A stretch of DNA of 64,000 nt from Algoriphagus sp. NG3 (GTDB taxonomy: Bacteria; Bacteroidota; Bacteroidia; Cytophagales; Cyclobacteriaceae), in contig NZ_CP139421.1 of NCBI RefSeq assembly GCF_034119865.1, positions 1-64,000 on the forward strand, written 5' to 3'. Shown one piece after another: positions 36,077 to 44,472 of the stretch. The notes under the pieces are model-generated. The model was given only the letters and a program-made list of their open reading frames with translations, did no database searches and had not been told where the DNA came from. How positions within the stretch are numbered: position 1 is the first letter of the stretch; every line of letters starts with the position of its first letter. The position numbers and the translations under genes are program-made.

Positions 36077-36655
36077 TTACTGATTGGTTTGGCCAAGCTT
36101 TTCGACTTTCTTCAGCCATTTTGCTCTAAATTCTTCTTTGGAAAGCCTTATGGGGCCAATAGCTGTAATCCGTACCTTTTTGACCCCAATATAATGCATT
36201 GTTACTTTTTTCATGGCTTGATGGCTCGGGCTTCCATAAACCAATCGGTAATACCATGTCGGCTGATCCATAGTGCAAATTATTCTTGCGGTTTTTCCTG
36301 TGAAGCATTTATCCCACCATAAGGAATTTTCTCTTTTGTTAAACGCAAAACTGGGGAGCAAGACTCTGTCCAAAAAACCTTTCATCATCGCTGGTACTGA
36401 ACCCCACCAGACCGGATATATCCAAACAAGGTGATCAGCCCACTTTAATTTGTCTTGCGCTTCCAATAAATCCGGTTCGAGTTCAGTCCGCTTTCTATAG
36501 CCATATTGGAGGTTTGGGTTGAAATCCAATTCTCTGATATTGATTTCCTTGATTTCAGCTCCAGCTTTAGCAGCTCCTTTCTTATAGGCATCAGAAAGCG
36601 CATAATTGAAGCTTTCCTTATCGGGATGACCGTTTATAATTAGTATTTTTTTCAT
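36077..36655 (-). CDS. NAD(P)H dehydrogenase (quinone)/flavodoxin-fold oxidoreductase
   Basis: A 192-residue flavoprotein of the MdaB/KefF-type NAD(P)H quinone reductase group. The start KILIINGHPDKESFNYAL is the FMN/FAD phosphate-binding loop. WADHLVWIYPVWWGSVPAMMKGFLDRV is the second conserved block, and FTGKTARIICTMDQP the third. Such enzymes reduce quinones by two electrons and protect against electrophiles or oxidants. It is followed by a truncated Crp-like gene. An intact Crp/Fnr gene lies 543 bp upstream on the same strand. Confidence 0.87.
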   Translation of the reverse strand: MKKILIINGHPDKESFNYALSDAYKKGAAKAGAEIKEINIRELDFNPNLQYGYRKRTELEPDLLEAQDKLKWADHLVWIYPVWWGSVPAMMKGFLDRVLLPSFAFNKRENSLWWDKCFTGKTARIICTMDQPTWYYRLVYGSPSHQAMKKVTMHYIGVKKVRITAIGPIRLSKEEFRAKWLKKVEKLGQTNQ

Positions 36656-36685
36656 ATGATTTTAATTTGATTTTCAATGGTCATA

Positions 36686-36799
36686 ACTTGTCCCGTGACG
36701 AAGGAAACGGGATGGAATTCCTACCTGCGGCAGGCAGGTAGCTTGATGGATAATCATCCCTCTGTGTGTCGCTTTTGACAGACAGGCTCGATTTCATAG
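36686..36799 (-). repeat. Dispersed intergenic repeat, copy 2
   Basis: On the minus strand this block matches 18325-18460: it begins with CTATGAAATCGA 3 bp after a stop codon, then GCGACACACAGAGGGATGAT, GCTACCTGCCT and ACGGGACA. It includes a small palindrome CTACCTGC...GCAGGTAG (36721-36741) that is degenerate in copy 1. Confidence 0.68.
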
Positions 36800-36802
36800 T
36801 CA

Positions 36803-37141
36803 TTAGAACCAGGGTTTGAATTTTTCCTCAAATGGAGATCCTGTTAAATTCTCTGTTTTGAAAAATTGGTAGAGGGCAAAACAAGCTGGGATGGTTAAAA
36901 ACGCTGTACAAACAGCGAAAGTGGCGACACTACTAAAAACAGTGAGCGTTTGGTTGCCTATTTTACCAATATAAACTGCGATGAAATCCTGCTGTCTTGT
37001 AAAAAAATGATAGGCGGATTGTGAGTAATCATAAAAACGAACTGAGGTTTCGTAGGCAAGCCAGCCGGGATAAAACCATTTTCGGATGGGTTCCCACCAT
37101 TTCCCCCAAATTGATGTGGGTAGTTTGTTGTTTTCTTCCAT
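36803..37141 (-). CDS. Small protein with one membrane segment, unknown
   Basis: A 112-residue protein that I do not recognise. The N-terminal half is aromatic (WGKWWEPIRKWFYPGWLAYE). One hydrophobic stretch (VFSSVATFAVCTAFLTIPACFALY, residues ~67-91) probably spans the membrane. It lies 56 bp downstream of the Crp/Fnr gene on the same strand and may be its cotranscribed partner. Confidence 0.6.
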   Translation of the reverse strand: MEENNKLPTSIWGKWWEPIRKWFYPGWLAYETSVRFYDYSQSAYHFFTRQQDFIAVYIGKIGNQTLTVFSSVATFAVCTAFLTIPACFALYQFFKTENLTGSPFEEKFKPWF

Positions 37142-37197
37142 TTTTTGATCCTTTTGACAAAGATTAGCTAAATGGAAGAGTGATCATTTGATATAGA

Positions 37198-37779
37198 TCA
37201 AGTCCTGTTTTTTGGACTTCTTATTCTACTCAAGGTCTCCAATGTGATCCCCAGATAAGAAGCTATATGGGTAAGGGGGATTCTGTTGGTGATATCCGGA
37301 TAGATGCTGATCAGGTGCTTAAATCTATCCTCGGCTCTATTGAATTGGATGGTGTAAAGCCTTTCGCATAGCCCCAGCATGGTTACTGTCACCACTTTGC
37401 TGATGAAGCGTTCAAAGTCATGATGCTTGTGGGAAAGACTGTCAAAAGTGTCTTTTGAGAACTCGTAAGCCACGGAATCTTCCACAAACTCCACATAATG
37501 AGGGCTAGGTTTGGCACTGAAAAAACTGACGATGGGAGCCATAAACTGGTTTTCGAAGGCAAACCAATCAGAAATATCTTTCCCGTCTTTTAAATAGTAG
37601 GCTCTGGCGCAACCTTCTACGATCAAATACGCTTTTTCAGAATATTGCCCTTCCCTGACAACAACCTCACCTCTCTTAAATGTGCTGAGTTTGGCATTGG
37701 CAATAAGATCTTGCCGGCATGCTATGGATAAAGGTGAGTAGAGCTCGTCAAGTTGATTTATTGTTTGTTCGAGTTGCAT
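37198..37779 (-). CDS. Crp/Fnr family transcriptional regulator
   Basis: A 193-residue regulator of the Bacteroidota Crp type. The effector-binding beta-roll covers ~20-110 (FKRGEVVVREGQYSEKAYLIVEGCARAYYLKDGKDI). The C-terminal helix-turn-helix is RIPLTHIASYLGITLETLSRIR. Length and both domains are complete. No Fe-S cysteine pattern of FNR is present, so it probably senses a small molecule or acts constitutively. It is the first gene of the minus-strand run that leads to the small membrane protein and perhaps the quinone reductase. Confidence 0.9.
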   Translation of the reverse strand: MQLEQTINQLDELYSPLSIACRQDLIANAKLSTFKRGEVVVREGQYSEKAYLIVEGCARAYYLKDGKDISDWFAFENQFMAPIVSFFSAKPSPHYVEFVEDSVAYEFSKDTFDSLSHKHHDFERFISKVVTVTMLGLCERLYTIQFNRAEDRFKHLISIYPDITNRIPLTHIASYLGITLETLSRIRSPKNRT

Positions 37780-38403
37780 TGGTGGGGTTGGGATGATAAT
37801 AGGTTGAAGTTGGGCTGCACACTTTCTTGCTATGTGCTAAACTAGTCCGCATCTGCGGGGTTTTCTAGTAGAGATGGAAATCACAAATTTATATTTCATC
37901 CGGGACTAGATGACCAATTACATCCAACCGCATTCGCCTCCCGATTACTCCGGAAGAAGGGCTGTAAATAAGAAAGCATGAACTTCCTGTCTATAGGTAT
38001 TTATCCAAATACCTTGATCAATTCCAAAAAGATAGTAAGGTGCGATAATAAAGAACACTTAGCTCAGCTACTATTCCACGCTTATGGGCTGTGGATTTTG
38101 AGTTAGTGATTCGTGTCATATGCTTAGTAGTTGATTTACGGCATTCTAGAGGTTGTCTTGGGGGTAATCACCAATTAATCTTAAAGGAAAATAAAAGGAT
38201 TAGCAAAGTAAGAGCATTAAAAGACCAATTATAAAATGATCTTAGATTGTTAAAATATTGGTTTTGTATTGGTCATAATATGGTTTTATATGGGGAAATA
38301 TGCCAGTTTGAATGCTCGGATAGGTTCCTCTTAGTTATGGGAACTGGCTGGTAAGTCCAGGTATTTGTGTAAGGAAGGAGTAAGTATAAGCTGTTCAAAG
38401 GGC
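37780..38403. other. Gene-free region upstream of the Crp/Fnr gene
   Basis: About 620 bp without a credible gene on either strand. It is AT-rich toward 38200-38300. It abuts the truncated gene copy at 38404, whose homology with the 48.9-kb locus begins at GGGCTTATTCG (38400). Nothing else recognisable is seen. Confidence 0.4.
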
Positions 38404-38810
38404 TTATTCGTCAACTAATTGACTCCGGACATATATCAGATGACAGGACTCGAGGATAATAGTAAAGATTCTTAAATCTAAATGTGAGTTCCAATGTTGG
38501 GTTTTATCCACTTTTAAATTAGCTGAGACACATTTACCCCAAGTTTTAAAGGTGTCCAGCAATACTTGAATCGGCGTGTCAAAGAAAAGGGCTTGCAGAT
38601 TTAGGCAGGGATCTTTGGCGTCTTGTGGGTCATGAGAATTAAGTAGATAGGGGAGAATTGTTTCAAGTTTCCTGCCTTTGTTAAGAACTTCCTTTGGAAC
38701 CATATTTTCTTTGGATATCTTTTCAACTTTCCAGCATGGTCTTGATTCATTTCGGATAAGATAGGCAGCTTCTAACAGACGTGAAAATTGGAGAATGAAA
38801 TAGATGCTTT
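38404..38810 (-). pseudogene. Truncated copy of the 48872-49558 gene
   Basis: DNA and protein closely match the C-terminal half of the gene at 48872-49558 (shared RKGRKLET, LLNSHDPQDAKDPCLNLQ, WNSHLDLRIFTIILESCHL). The match runs without frameshift from the stop codon up to about 38810, then stops abruptly and is replaced by a purL fragment. The first in-frame ATG is at 38703 (99 residues), but the homology and open frame continue upstream of it, so the original 5' end is missing. Probably not functional. Confidence 0.8.
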
Positions 38811-38896
38811 CGCCTTGCCTTTCCCAGTTCTCAAAGGGCCAAGTCCGGCTGCCGCAAAGTCACCTTTCTAGCCTTCTGCAAACTTAAATGCCAGTG
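38805..38896 (-). pseudogene. 92-bp fragment of purL
   Basis: This stretch aligns without gaps to 57085-57176 of purL (constant offset 18280). 79 of 92 bases agree, including an 18-base exact block (38805-38822) and a 56-base block with 4 mismatches. It encodes the purL segment around KGDFAAAGL in the same orientation, interrupted by a stop. It joins the truncated gene at the shared hexamer TGCTTT. Confidence 0.85.
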
Positions 38897-38981
38897 CACC
38901 CAGTCCTATAAATGATCTGACTAGCTCAGACGGGGGAGCTTTCTGGATTCTTCAATTTGTCATGAGCTAATATCAGTTTTT

Positions 38982-39947
38982 TCACTCTTCAAGCACTTTA
39001 AATGAGTTGAAGAATTGATCTCCCATTCTTTGGTAGATTTCTTCGTTTTCTTCTCCAATTGGATGCCTGTTTCTTAACCAATAGGTAGTATTATTTCCCA
39101 AGAACCATTTATCCACCACTATTTCATTTTTTAAAGTGTCTTTGCTTTTGGAATCAAATATCACATTTCCTTTAAGTGAATCTCGATGAACTAAAATATC
39201 AGACATGCCATTTGCCGCCAATATACTTACCGCATACGATTCAATCGTCGAGGTGTCAGTACTAGAAAAGTTCATATCTAGTATCCAAAACAAAGCGTCA
39301 TACTTTTCAAGAATATTCCCTGTAAATTTTTCATCCTCAATGGAATAAAGTAGCACTTGAGGTTTATCGGGAAAGAAAACCTCTATGTTTCCGTTTTCTT
39401 GAAATAATGGATAGTCTTCTGTTTCATTCAGCATGGAATCAATCTTGTATTCCCACATTCTTTGGAATGCTCTTTTTAAGGAATGGTCTGATTCTTTATC
39501 ATACTTTACTTGCATTTTCCTAAGTTCTGAGCGCAATGCATATAACTCAGAATTAACCTCGGACTCATTGCTTAAATTCTTGTTGATGATTAGCTGATTA
39601 AGTTTGCGAGCATGGTATTCAGTAATGTTGAAGTGGTATTGTTCATGGTTTAAGGTATATTTTGAATCCATTACTTCGATTCTTTTCCAAGAAGACTGGT
39701 TGTTCATTGCGGCATAAGCCGAGAATTTTTCTTGGATAGAGTCGAATTCGATAAAAACATTACTACTGATTCCGGCTCCCCACCCCGTAAAGGGTTTAAC
39801 AAAACCTTGAAAATCGTCCCAGTCAAGTTGCTTCCATCTATGCATGGTGACAGGTGCATTAAAGTTTCTCTCAAAAAGAGGGATTAAAATCAAAATACTG
39901 ATGGACCCAACTATCAAGGTCAATTTGAGTTTTAGAAAATTTGACAC
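38982..39947 (-). CDS. DUF922-like predicted zinc metalloprotease, membrane-anchored
   Basis: A 321-residue protein with an N-terminal membrane anchor (LTLIVGSISILILIPLF). An HExxH motif, HEQYH (H101, E102, H105), followed by E110 in NITEYHARKL, lies within a LNHEQYHFNITE block. This is the pattern I associate with DUF922-type putative proteases. The C-terminal ~150 residues have no recognised motif. It overlaps the upstream membrane-protein gene by 16 bp, so the two are an operon. Substrate unknown; the protease call is an inference from the motif. Confidence 0.6.
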   Translation of the reverse strand: MSNFLKLKLTLIVGSISILILIPLFERNFNAPVTMHRWKQLDWDDFQGFVKPFTGWGAGISSNVFIEFDSIQEKFSAYAAMNNQSSWKRIEVMDSKYTLNHEQYHFNITEYHARKLNQLIINKNLSNESEVNSELYALRSELRKMQVKYDKESDHSLKRAFQRMWEYKIDSMLNETEDYPLFQENGNIEVFFPDKPQVLLYSIEDEKFTGNILEKYDALFWILDMNFSSTDTSTIESYAVSILAANGMSDILVHRDSLKGNVIFDSKSKDTLKNEIVVDKWFLGNNTTYWLRNRHPIGEENEEIYQRMGDQFFNSFKVLEE

Positions 39948-40588
39948 TTGATTTTTTTTAATAACATTTTGAGAAACCCAAGCCCAATTTCGAAAGAAAA
40001 AATGGCCATTGTTATGACTGTTACTATGATAATAATACCTAAAAAACCATTTCCAATTCGGAAATCGTAGGTACCTCCTATTATAAACTTGTAAGAAATC
40101 GTCAGTAGTAACAGTGAAACAAGCAAAAAGAGATCATTAATAGATCTGCCAAGAAAATTATTTGACCTTTTGTGCTCATGCTTGTAAATGATGTGGTTAG
40201 CAAGGAAAACGAAAAGAATCGTGTACCATTTCCAAGTGCTATGTGCATCCTTAAAAAATCGTTCATCAGAATAGTAATTAATAATCCCAATAATGGCCAG
40301 ACCAAACAGGGCAATGGAAATGGAGGTCAAAAACTCTCTATAACTCAATGTTCGGAAAAATGGACGGTAGTCAAAGCTTAAGGAAAGCCAATCAACTTCT
40401 GTTTTTTTTTCTTTCGTTGGATAGGCTGCTTCAGCAAGAACTGGAAGGACTTGCTCACTTAGGTTTTTATTCAGCAGCTTGGTCGCAGCTAAAACAGCCT
40501 CAGGTCGGTAATGCTCTTGATTATCAACTATCCGTTGGAGCTCAACCCTAGTTTTCTTCTGAAATCTGGTAAGAAAGTAATCTTCCAT
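39932..40588 (-). CDS. Four-helix membrane protein, unknown
   Basis: A 218-residue protein. The first ~80 residues are soluble and helical (ELQRIVDNQEHYRPEAVLAATKLLNKN), and four predicted membrane helices follow (ISIALFGLAIIGIINYY; WYTILFVFLANHIIY; LFLLVSLLLLTISYKFII; GIIIIVTVITMAIFSFEI). I do not recognise the family. It is the first gene of a two-gene operon with the HExxH protein, overlapping it by 16 bp, which suggests a functional pair at the inner membrane. Confidence 0.65.
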   Translation of the reverse strand: MEDYFLTRFQKKTRVELQRIVDNQEHYRPEAVLAATKLLNKNLSEQVLPVLAEAAYPTKEKKTEVDWLSLSFDYRPFFRTLSYREFLTSISIALFGLAIIGIINYYSDERFFKDAHSTWKWYTILFVFLANHIIYKHEHKRSNNFLGRSINDLFLLVSLLLLTISYKFIIGGTYDFRIGNGFLGIIIIVTVITMAIFSFEIGLGFLKMLLKKIKCQIF

Positions 40589-41144
40589 TATTAATGCCTT
40601 TCTCTTTCAGGAGAAAGAGGATGGTTTAGTTAGGACTAAGTAAGGAATTCATCTACGCCATTAAGTAAAGACAAATTTGCAATATGCCCCAGTTTTTGAT
40701 CATGGATTTTAAGGAAAAAGTTATTTACAAATTCTTTCCAGTCGACCTCTTCCTAACTTAGCCTCTTATCAGAAGTGGTTCGGAGATTGCAAATTACTGA
40801 ATTTAGGAAACCGTCAAACTACACCCAGACGAGGGGAATTGTCTTTGTTGACTATCACTTGATAAATGATATCGATTGACAGCCGACCACAAAGTGGTCA
40901 AACTTTTCAATAGCCACCCATGAAATGGGTGGTTAGCTAGCATTGTAATGATATAGTGGCAACCCTGAAGGGGTTGAACTTACTAATTAATCGCCCATCC
41001 ATATTTCTAGCATAACCTTCTGTATTTTATCCTTCTGCTAGAATAAGCTATCCTCCCTCAGAATAGATTACCTATAAATGTTTTTTGAGCTTTATCCCAA
41101 TGCTGATCATTAGTTGCCAGCAGAGACAATAAACTGTTTTAATA
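40589..41144. other. Gene-free region with REP-like hairpins
   Basis: 556 bp between divergent genes. It holds a decayed half of the family A repeat (AAACTACACCC near 40816) and a complete family D array at 40884-40979. The rest shows nothing recognisable. Confidence 0.5.
40884..40979. repeat. Family D hairpin array, copy 1
   Basis: Three successive palindromes: CGACCACAAAGTGGTCAAAC (40884-40903), CCACCCATGAAATGGGTGG (40914-40932) and CAACCCTGAAGGGGTTGAAC (ending 40979). The same hairpin types recur at 44473-44569 and 44777-44903. Confidence 0.75.
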
Positions 41145-42215
41145 ATGGGACAAAATCACTTTACTTCCAGCCAGGCAAGAAAGGAGCTTCTATCAAATCT
41201 TTTTGCTGAGTTTGGGGAGGAGACAGGAGTGAAGCTTCAACTTTGGCGTCTCTTCAAGTCCTGGACATCTGATCCTGACGCTGAAAACGATTTTAATAAA
41301 CGAAAGGGAATGATTCGGTTCTATGAGAATCTACAATCCTTGGTAGATGCGCTATATCAAGCTGAACCCCTTCCAGAACCCGAGCCCTTTCCCGAGGTTA
41401 TCCAAACTTCAGAGAGTTACTTTCTTCAGCTGATCGAAGCCTTGAAGATTTTGGTTGACCCCGAAATGATCTTTCTGTTTGACCTCCCAAATCTCGGGCA
41501 TCTGGATATTTCCCATCGTAGGGAAATCTATGTGGTACTCAAGCATCAGGAGCTGGAAGTGTATCAGAATACTGTGGGACTATTCAGCTTTCTGGCTGCA
41601 GGCAAACAAGAGATCGCCGTCCACGCTATTAACAGGAATTACTTGGGGAAAGAGCATCGAAATGGTAATCTATTCTTTCTAACGCAGTTCCACTCCGGTA
41701 AGCTGATTTTCAAGAAAGAAGGAGTAAAAGACCTGTCAGAGATAGATGGAGAAAAGTTGAAGGAACGAATGGGGCTGGTGAGTCGTGATCTGGATAAGAA
41801 CTGGGAGACTTCGGATCTGTTTTGGAGGCATGCCATGCAGGAGCAGGAGGATTTGAACTGGGGTATGTCATTGTATTTTATCCATCAAAGTCTGGAGTTA
41901 CGTCTTCGGGGATTGATCTTGGCGTGGGAAGGATATGAGCGAAAAAGCCATGAAATCAGGATACTGCTTCGGGAATGCTACCAATTTATTCCTGAGCTAA
42001 TAGTGGTTTTCCCCCAAGACTGTATAGAGGAAAAACACTTGTTACAGACTTTGGAAGATGCCTACTGCAAGGCAAGGTATAAATTGGATTTTCCGATAAA
42101 GAGAAAGATTGCTGAGCTTCTGACCGATCGTGCCAGACAGATTCAGCAACTATGTCAGCGTCATTATGAACATTTTTTTCAACCACTTCAAAAACAAATA
42201 CAGCATGAAAACTGA
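41145..42215 (+). CDS. HEPN-domain-like protein, first gene of a three-gene cassette
   Basis: A 356-residue soluble protein. The C-terminal ~130 residues resemble a HEPN domain: LNWGMSLYFIHQSLELRLRG (helix with the FxxHQxxE pattern), KSHEIRILLREC, YCKARYKLDFPI and a final RHYEHFF. The middle (REIYVVLKHQEL ... GNLFFLTQFHSGKLIFKKEG) resembles the degenerate nucleotidyltransferase-like part of Bacteroidota MNT-HEPN proteins, but the GSxxxGxxxxxSDxD signature is absent. HEPN domains are often RNases or toxin components. The next gene overlaps it by 11 bp, and a third overlaps that by 8 bp. Confidence 0.62.
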   Translation: MGQNHFTSSQARKELLSNLFAEFGEETGVKLQLWRLFKSWTSDPDAENDFNKRKGMIRFYENLQSLVDALYQAEPLPEPEPFPEVIQTSESYFLQLIEALKILVDPEMIFLFDLPNLGHLDISHRREIYVVLKHQELEVYQNTVGLFSFLAAGKQEIAVHAINRNYLGKEHRNGNLFFLTQFHSGKLIFKKEGVKDLSEIDGEKLKERMGLVSRDLDKNWETSDLFWRHAMQEQEDLNWGMSLYFIHQSLELRLRGLILAWEGYERKSHEIRILLRECYQFIPELIVVFPQDCIEEKHLLQTLEDAYCKARYKLDFPIKRKIAELLTDRARQIQQLCQRHYEHFFQPLQKQIQHEN

Positions 42216-42537
42216 ACTTAACGTCTCGATAGATGACCTGATCGAGGAACTGATCATGGCAGATATGAAGCATTCCCAGCTGACTGATGGATTAGGCGCG
42301 TTGGATTTATGTACTGAAAACCATTACCTCGGAATCTATGATCTGATGCTTAAGATTTTTCAAGTAGAAAGGTGCGTAGGGGTTGATGATTTTACAGTTA
42401 CTTATCTATACTTTATGGACAAGGCAAGTGACTTTCCTATCACCCACTTAGGAGAGGAACTTCGTCCTTTAGCCAAAGAATGCTATCAGTCTTTGGTCGA
42501 GCTTGCCAAAGAATTAAAAGGAGGGAAGGATGAATAA
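42205..42537 (+). CDS. Small acidic protein, tandem paralog 1 of the HEPN cassette
   Basis: A 110-residue helical protein, using the ATG at 42205 (MKTELNVSIDDL) that overlaps the HEPN-like gene by 11 bp. The frame is open 25 codons further upstream, but those lie inside the previous gene. It is related to the next gene: both share the pattern LIE-[ED]-LI...D-[ML]-[KR]-H-x-QL..GL near the N-terminus and RPLAKECY near the C-terminus. No known domain is recognised. Its position suggests a regulator, antitoxin or subunit of the HEPN-like protein. Confidence 0.68.
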   Translation: MKTELNVSIDDLIEELIMADMKHSQLTDGLGALDLCTENHYLGIYDLMLKIFQVERCVGVDDFTVTYLYFMDKASDFPITHLGEELRPLAKECYQSLVELAKELKGGKDE

Positions 42538-42838
42538 GGAATCGTTGATAGAAGATCTGATTTTTCAGGATCTTCGGCATATGCAGCTGATCTATGGGTT
42601 GGAGTCCATCGGTTTGACAGAGGAAGGGTTTCACAATCTGGAGCTGTCAGATAGCATTGCGGAGCTGATGGGGATGAGAGGGGAGGAATCAATCGATCGA
42701 TTTTATCAAGTCTATTGGGAACATATAGAGAAATGCAGGGAGTTGGAAATGACGTATAGCCGAAAAAATCTCCGCCCTTTGGCCAAGGAGTGCTATCTTG
42801 AATTGAAGCGACAACTAGACAGCGATGCAAACAAATAG
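42530..42838 (+). CDS. Small acidic protein, tandem paralog 2 of the HEPN cassette
   Basis: A 102-residue helical protein overlapping the previous gene by 8 bp and clearly paralogous to it (SLIEDLIFQDLRHMQLIYGL and NLRPLAKECYLELKRQL). The two have drifted in the middle, so the duplication is old and both copies are kept. Function unknown. A stem-loop follows 2 bp after the stop codon. Confidence 0.68.
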   Translation: MNKESLIEDLIFQDLRHMQLIYGLESIGLTEEGFHNLELSDSIAELMGMRGEESIDRFYQVYWEHIEKCRELEMTYSRKNLRPLAKECYLELKRQLDSDANK

Positions 42839-42840
42839 GA

Positions 42841-42911
42841 GGGGCTGGTGATAGTTTTAAAGCCAGTGAAGTTACTATCTTGCTGACAAAATCGGAACTA
42901 TAACCAGCCCC
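42841..42911 (+). terminator. Long stem-loop after the HEPN cassette
   Basis: GGGGCTGGT (42841-42849) plus ATAGTT (42851-42856) pair with AACTAT (42896-42901) plus ACCAGCCCC (42903-42911): 15 bp interrupted by a single bulge pair, with a 39-nt apical region. It is followed by AAAA rather than T, so it may be an mRNA-end stabiliser or a mobile hairpin rather than a classic terminator. Confidence 0.55.
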
Positions 42912-42993
42912 AAAAGCAATTTAACAGTGACAGCTTCTGCTTATATTCCCTGATTCTAAGAGCACCTTTTTGTCAAATTGGTGTTTCGTAGTA

Positions 42994-43072
42994 CTAGGTT
43001 TAGTCACAAATTACGCCCAGTCCTACCAGCGGTGCATTTACATCTAGCGGGAGGGCGACATAAAAAAAGGTC
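42994..43072. repeat. Decayed family A repeat upstream of the porin gene
   Basis: A GTACTAGGTTTAGTCACAAA stretch (near 42990-43010) followed by TTACGCCCAGTCCTACCAGC looks like a mutated family A REP unit (compare 48059-48100). Confidence 0.45.
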
Positions 43073-43122
43073 TTTTGTTGTATGACTTTATGTTCACGTG
43101 ATTTTAGTTTTTTATTCATCTC

Positions 43123-44289
43123 ATGACAGAAGTACACGCGACAAAAATCATTTATCTGCTGTTTGGGAAATGCTATTGTTTTCTGACAATTATCGCATGC
43201 CTATATGCCTGTCCTTCAGTTGCCCAAGATAAACCGGAACTCGAAATAGGTGGAGCGTTGCGCTTTAATTATAATTTATCCTCGTGGAAGGATGGTCAGA
43301 AAAAACGTGGTGGGGATTTTGGATATGATTTGTTTAGAATAAATGTCAAAAGTGCTTTTAAAGGGATATTTCTGGATGCTGAATACAGGTTATATTCAAA
43401 GGAATTTGGAGGTGGAATGTTGAAGCAGGGTTGGTTAGGCTACAATTTCAGTGATAAAAATCAAATCCAAGTTGGATTGACACAAGTTCCTTTTGGTATT
43501 CAACAGTACAACTCTAACAATTGGTTTTTCAGTCTGCCGTATTATGTAGGACTGGAAGATGATCATGATATGGGTATAAAATATGTGCATACCGGAGAAA
43601 AAATCGAATATCAATTCGCCTTCTTCAAGAATGCGGAGGAATTGGGATTTGGTAACAATGCGGAAATTTCGCCAAGTAGGTATTCTTATGATATCGCCGG
43701 CAGAAATAAAGAAGTAAATCAATTGAACGGAAAATTCCTTTACAAATTTGGAAAAGATTCATCCAGTAGGGTAGGCGTGTCCTTACAATATGGTGGCTTG
43801 TACAATCTTGACACGGAAGAAATAGGGAATCATTCTGCTTTTTCCATTCATTACGAATGGAGCAAAGGGCTCTGGAATATGAAAGTACAAGTTGTAAAAG
43901 CATCCCATAATCCGAAAAATATCTCAGGAGAATCCAGGGATGTGGTTTCAATGGCTGCTTATGGAGCTCCTTATGAAGTTGCTGCCGATTTCACTATATA
44001 CACGTTGGATATTTCCAGAAATGTTCCCGTAAAATGGGGGCCAGTTTCAAATCTGCAGTTCTATAATGATTTCGGCTTTATGGACAAAAAAGTCTCCGGA
44101 TTTAAAGATTCATTCATGAATGTAACTGGGGTTTTGGTTACTGCCGGGAGCGTATATACCTATATTGATTATGCTGCCGGATACAATCATTCCTGGTTAG
44201 GCGGAAATTATATAAATGATTTCGCTATTGGAAATCCAGATGCCCAGTGGGAAGCTAGGTTTAATATTAATTTGGGATATTATTTTTAG
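43123..44289 (+). CDS. Phosphate-selective porin O/P-like outer membrane protein
   Basis: A 388-residue outer membrane barrel. After a signal peptide (ending near PSVAQD) come repeated amphipathic strands: LEIGGALRFNYNLSSW, FRINVKSAFKGIFLDAEYRLYS, KQGWLGYNFSDKNQIQVGLTQVPFG, and so on to the C-terminal aromatic end FNINLGYYF. This matches the OprP/OprO-like porin superfamily in layout. The transported solute cannot be inferred. It stands alone between repeat-rich gaps, upstream of a 770-bp gene-free stretch. Confidence 0.8.
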   Translation: MTEVHATKIIYLLFGKCYCFLTIIACLYACPSVAQDKPELEIGGALRFNYNLSSWKDGQKKRGGDFGYDLFRINVKSAFKGIFLDAEYRLYSKEFGGGMLKQGWLGYNFSDKNQIQVGLTQVPFGIQQYNSNNWFFSLPYYVGLEDDHDMGIKYVHTGEKIEYQFAFFKNAEELGFGNNAEISPSRYSYDIAGRNKEVNQLNGKFLYKFGKDSSSRVGVSLQYGGLYNLDTEEIGNHSAFSIHYEWSKGLWNMKVQVVKASHNPKNISGESRDVVSMAAYGAPYEVAADFTIYTLDISRNVPVKWGPVSNLQFYNDFGFMDKKVSGFKDSFMNVTGVLVTAGSVYTYIDYAAGYNHSWLGGNYINDFAIGNPDAQWEARFNINLGYYF

Positions 44290-44472
44290 AGAAGATAGGT
44301 GAAGAGAATTACCGATTTTATTTGATATTAAAGGGTAGTTGCAGTCTTGGAGAGACAAACGGTTTGACTCCCTAAAGGAATGAACTAGTCCAAGGACTTT
44401 GGGTAGATCTTATGACATCAGCTCAGAGCAACTAATTATCAGTTCAGAGCTGGACAGCAGGTCAGCTGCGGA

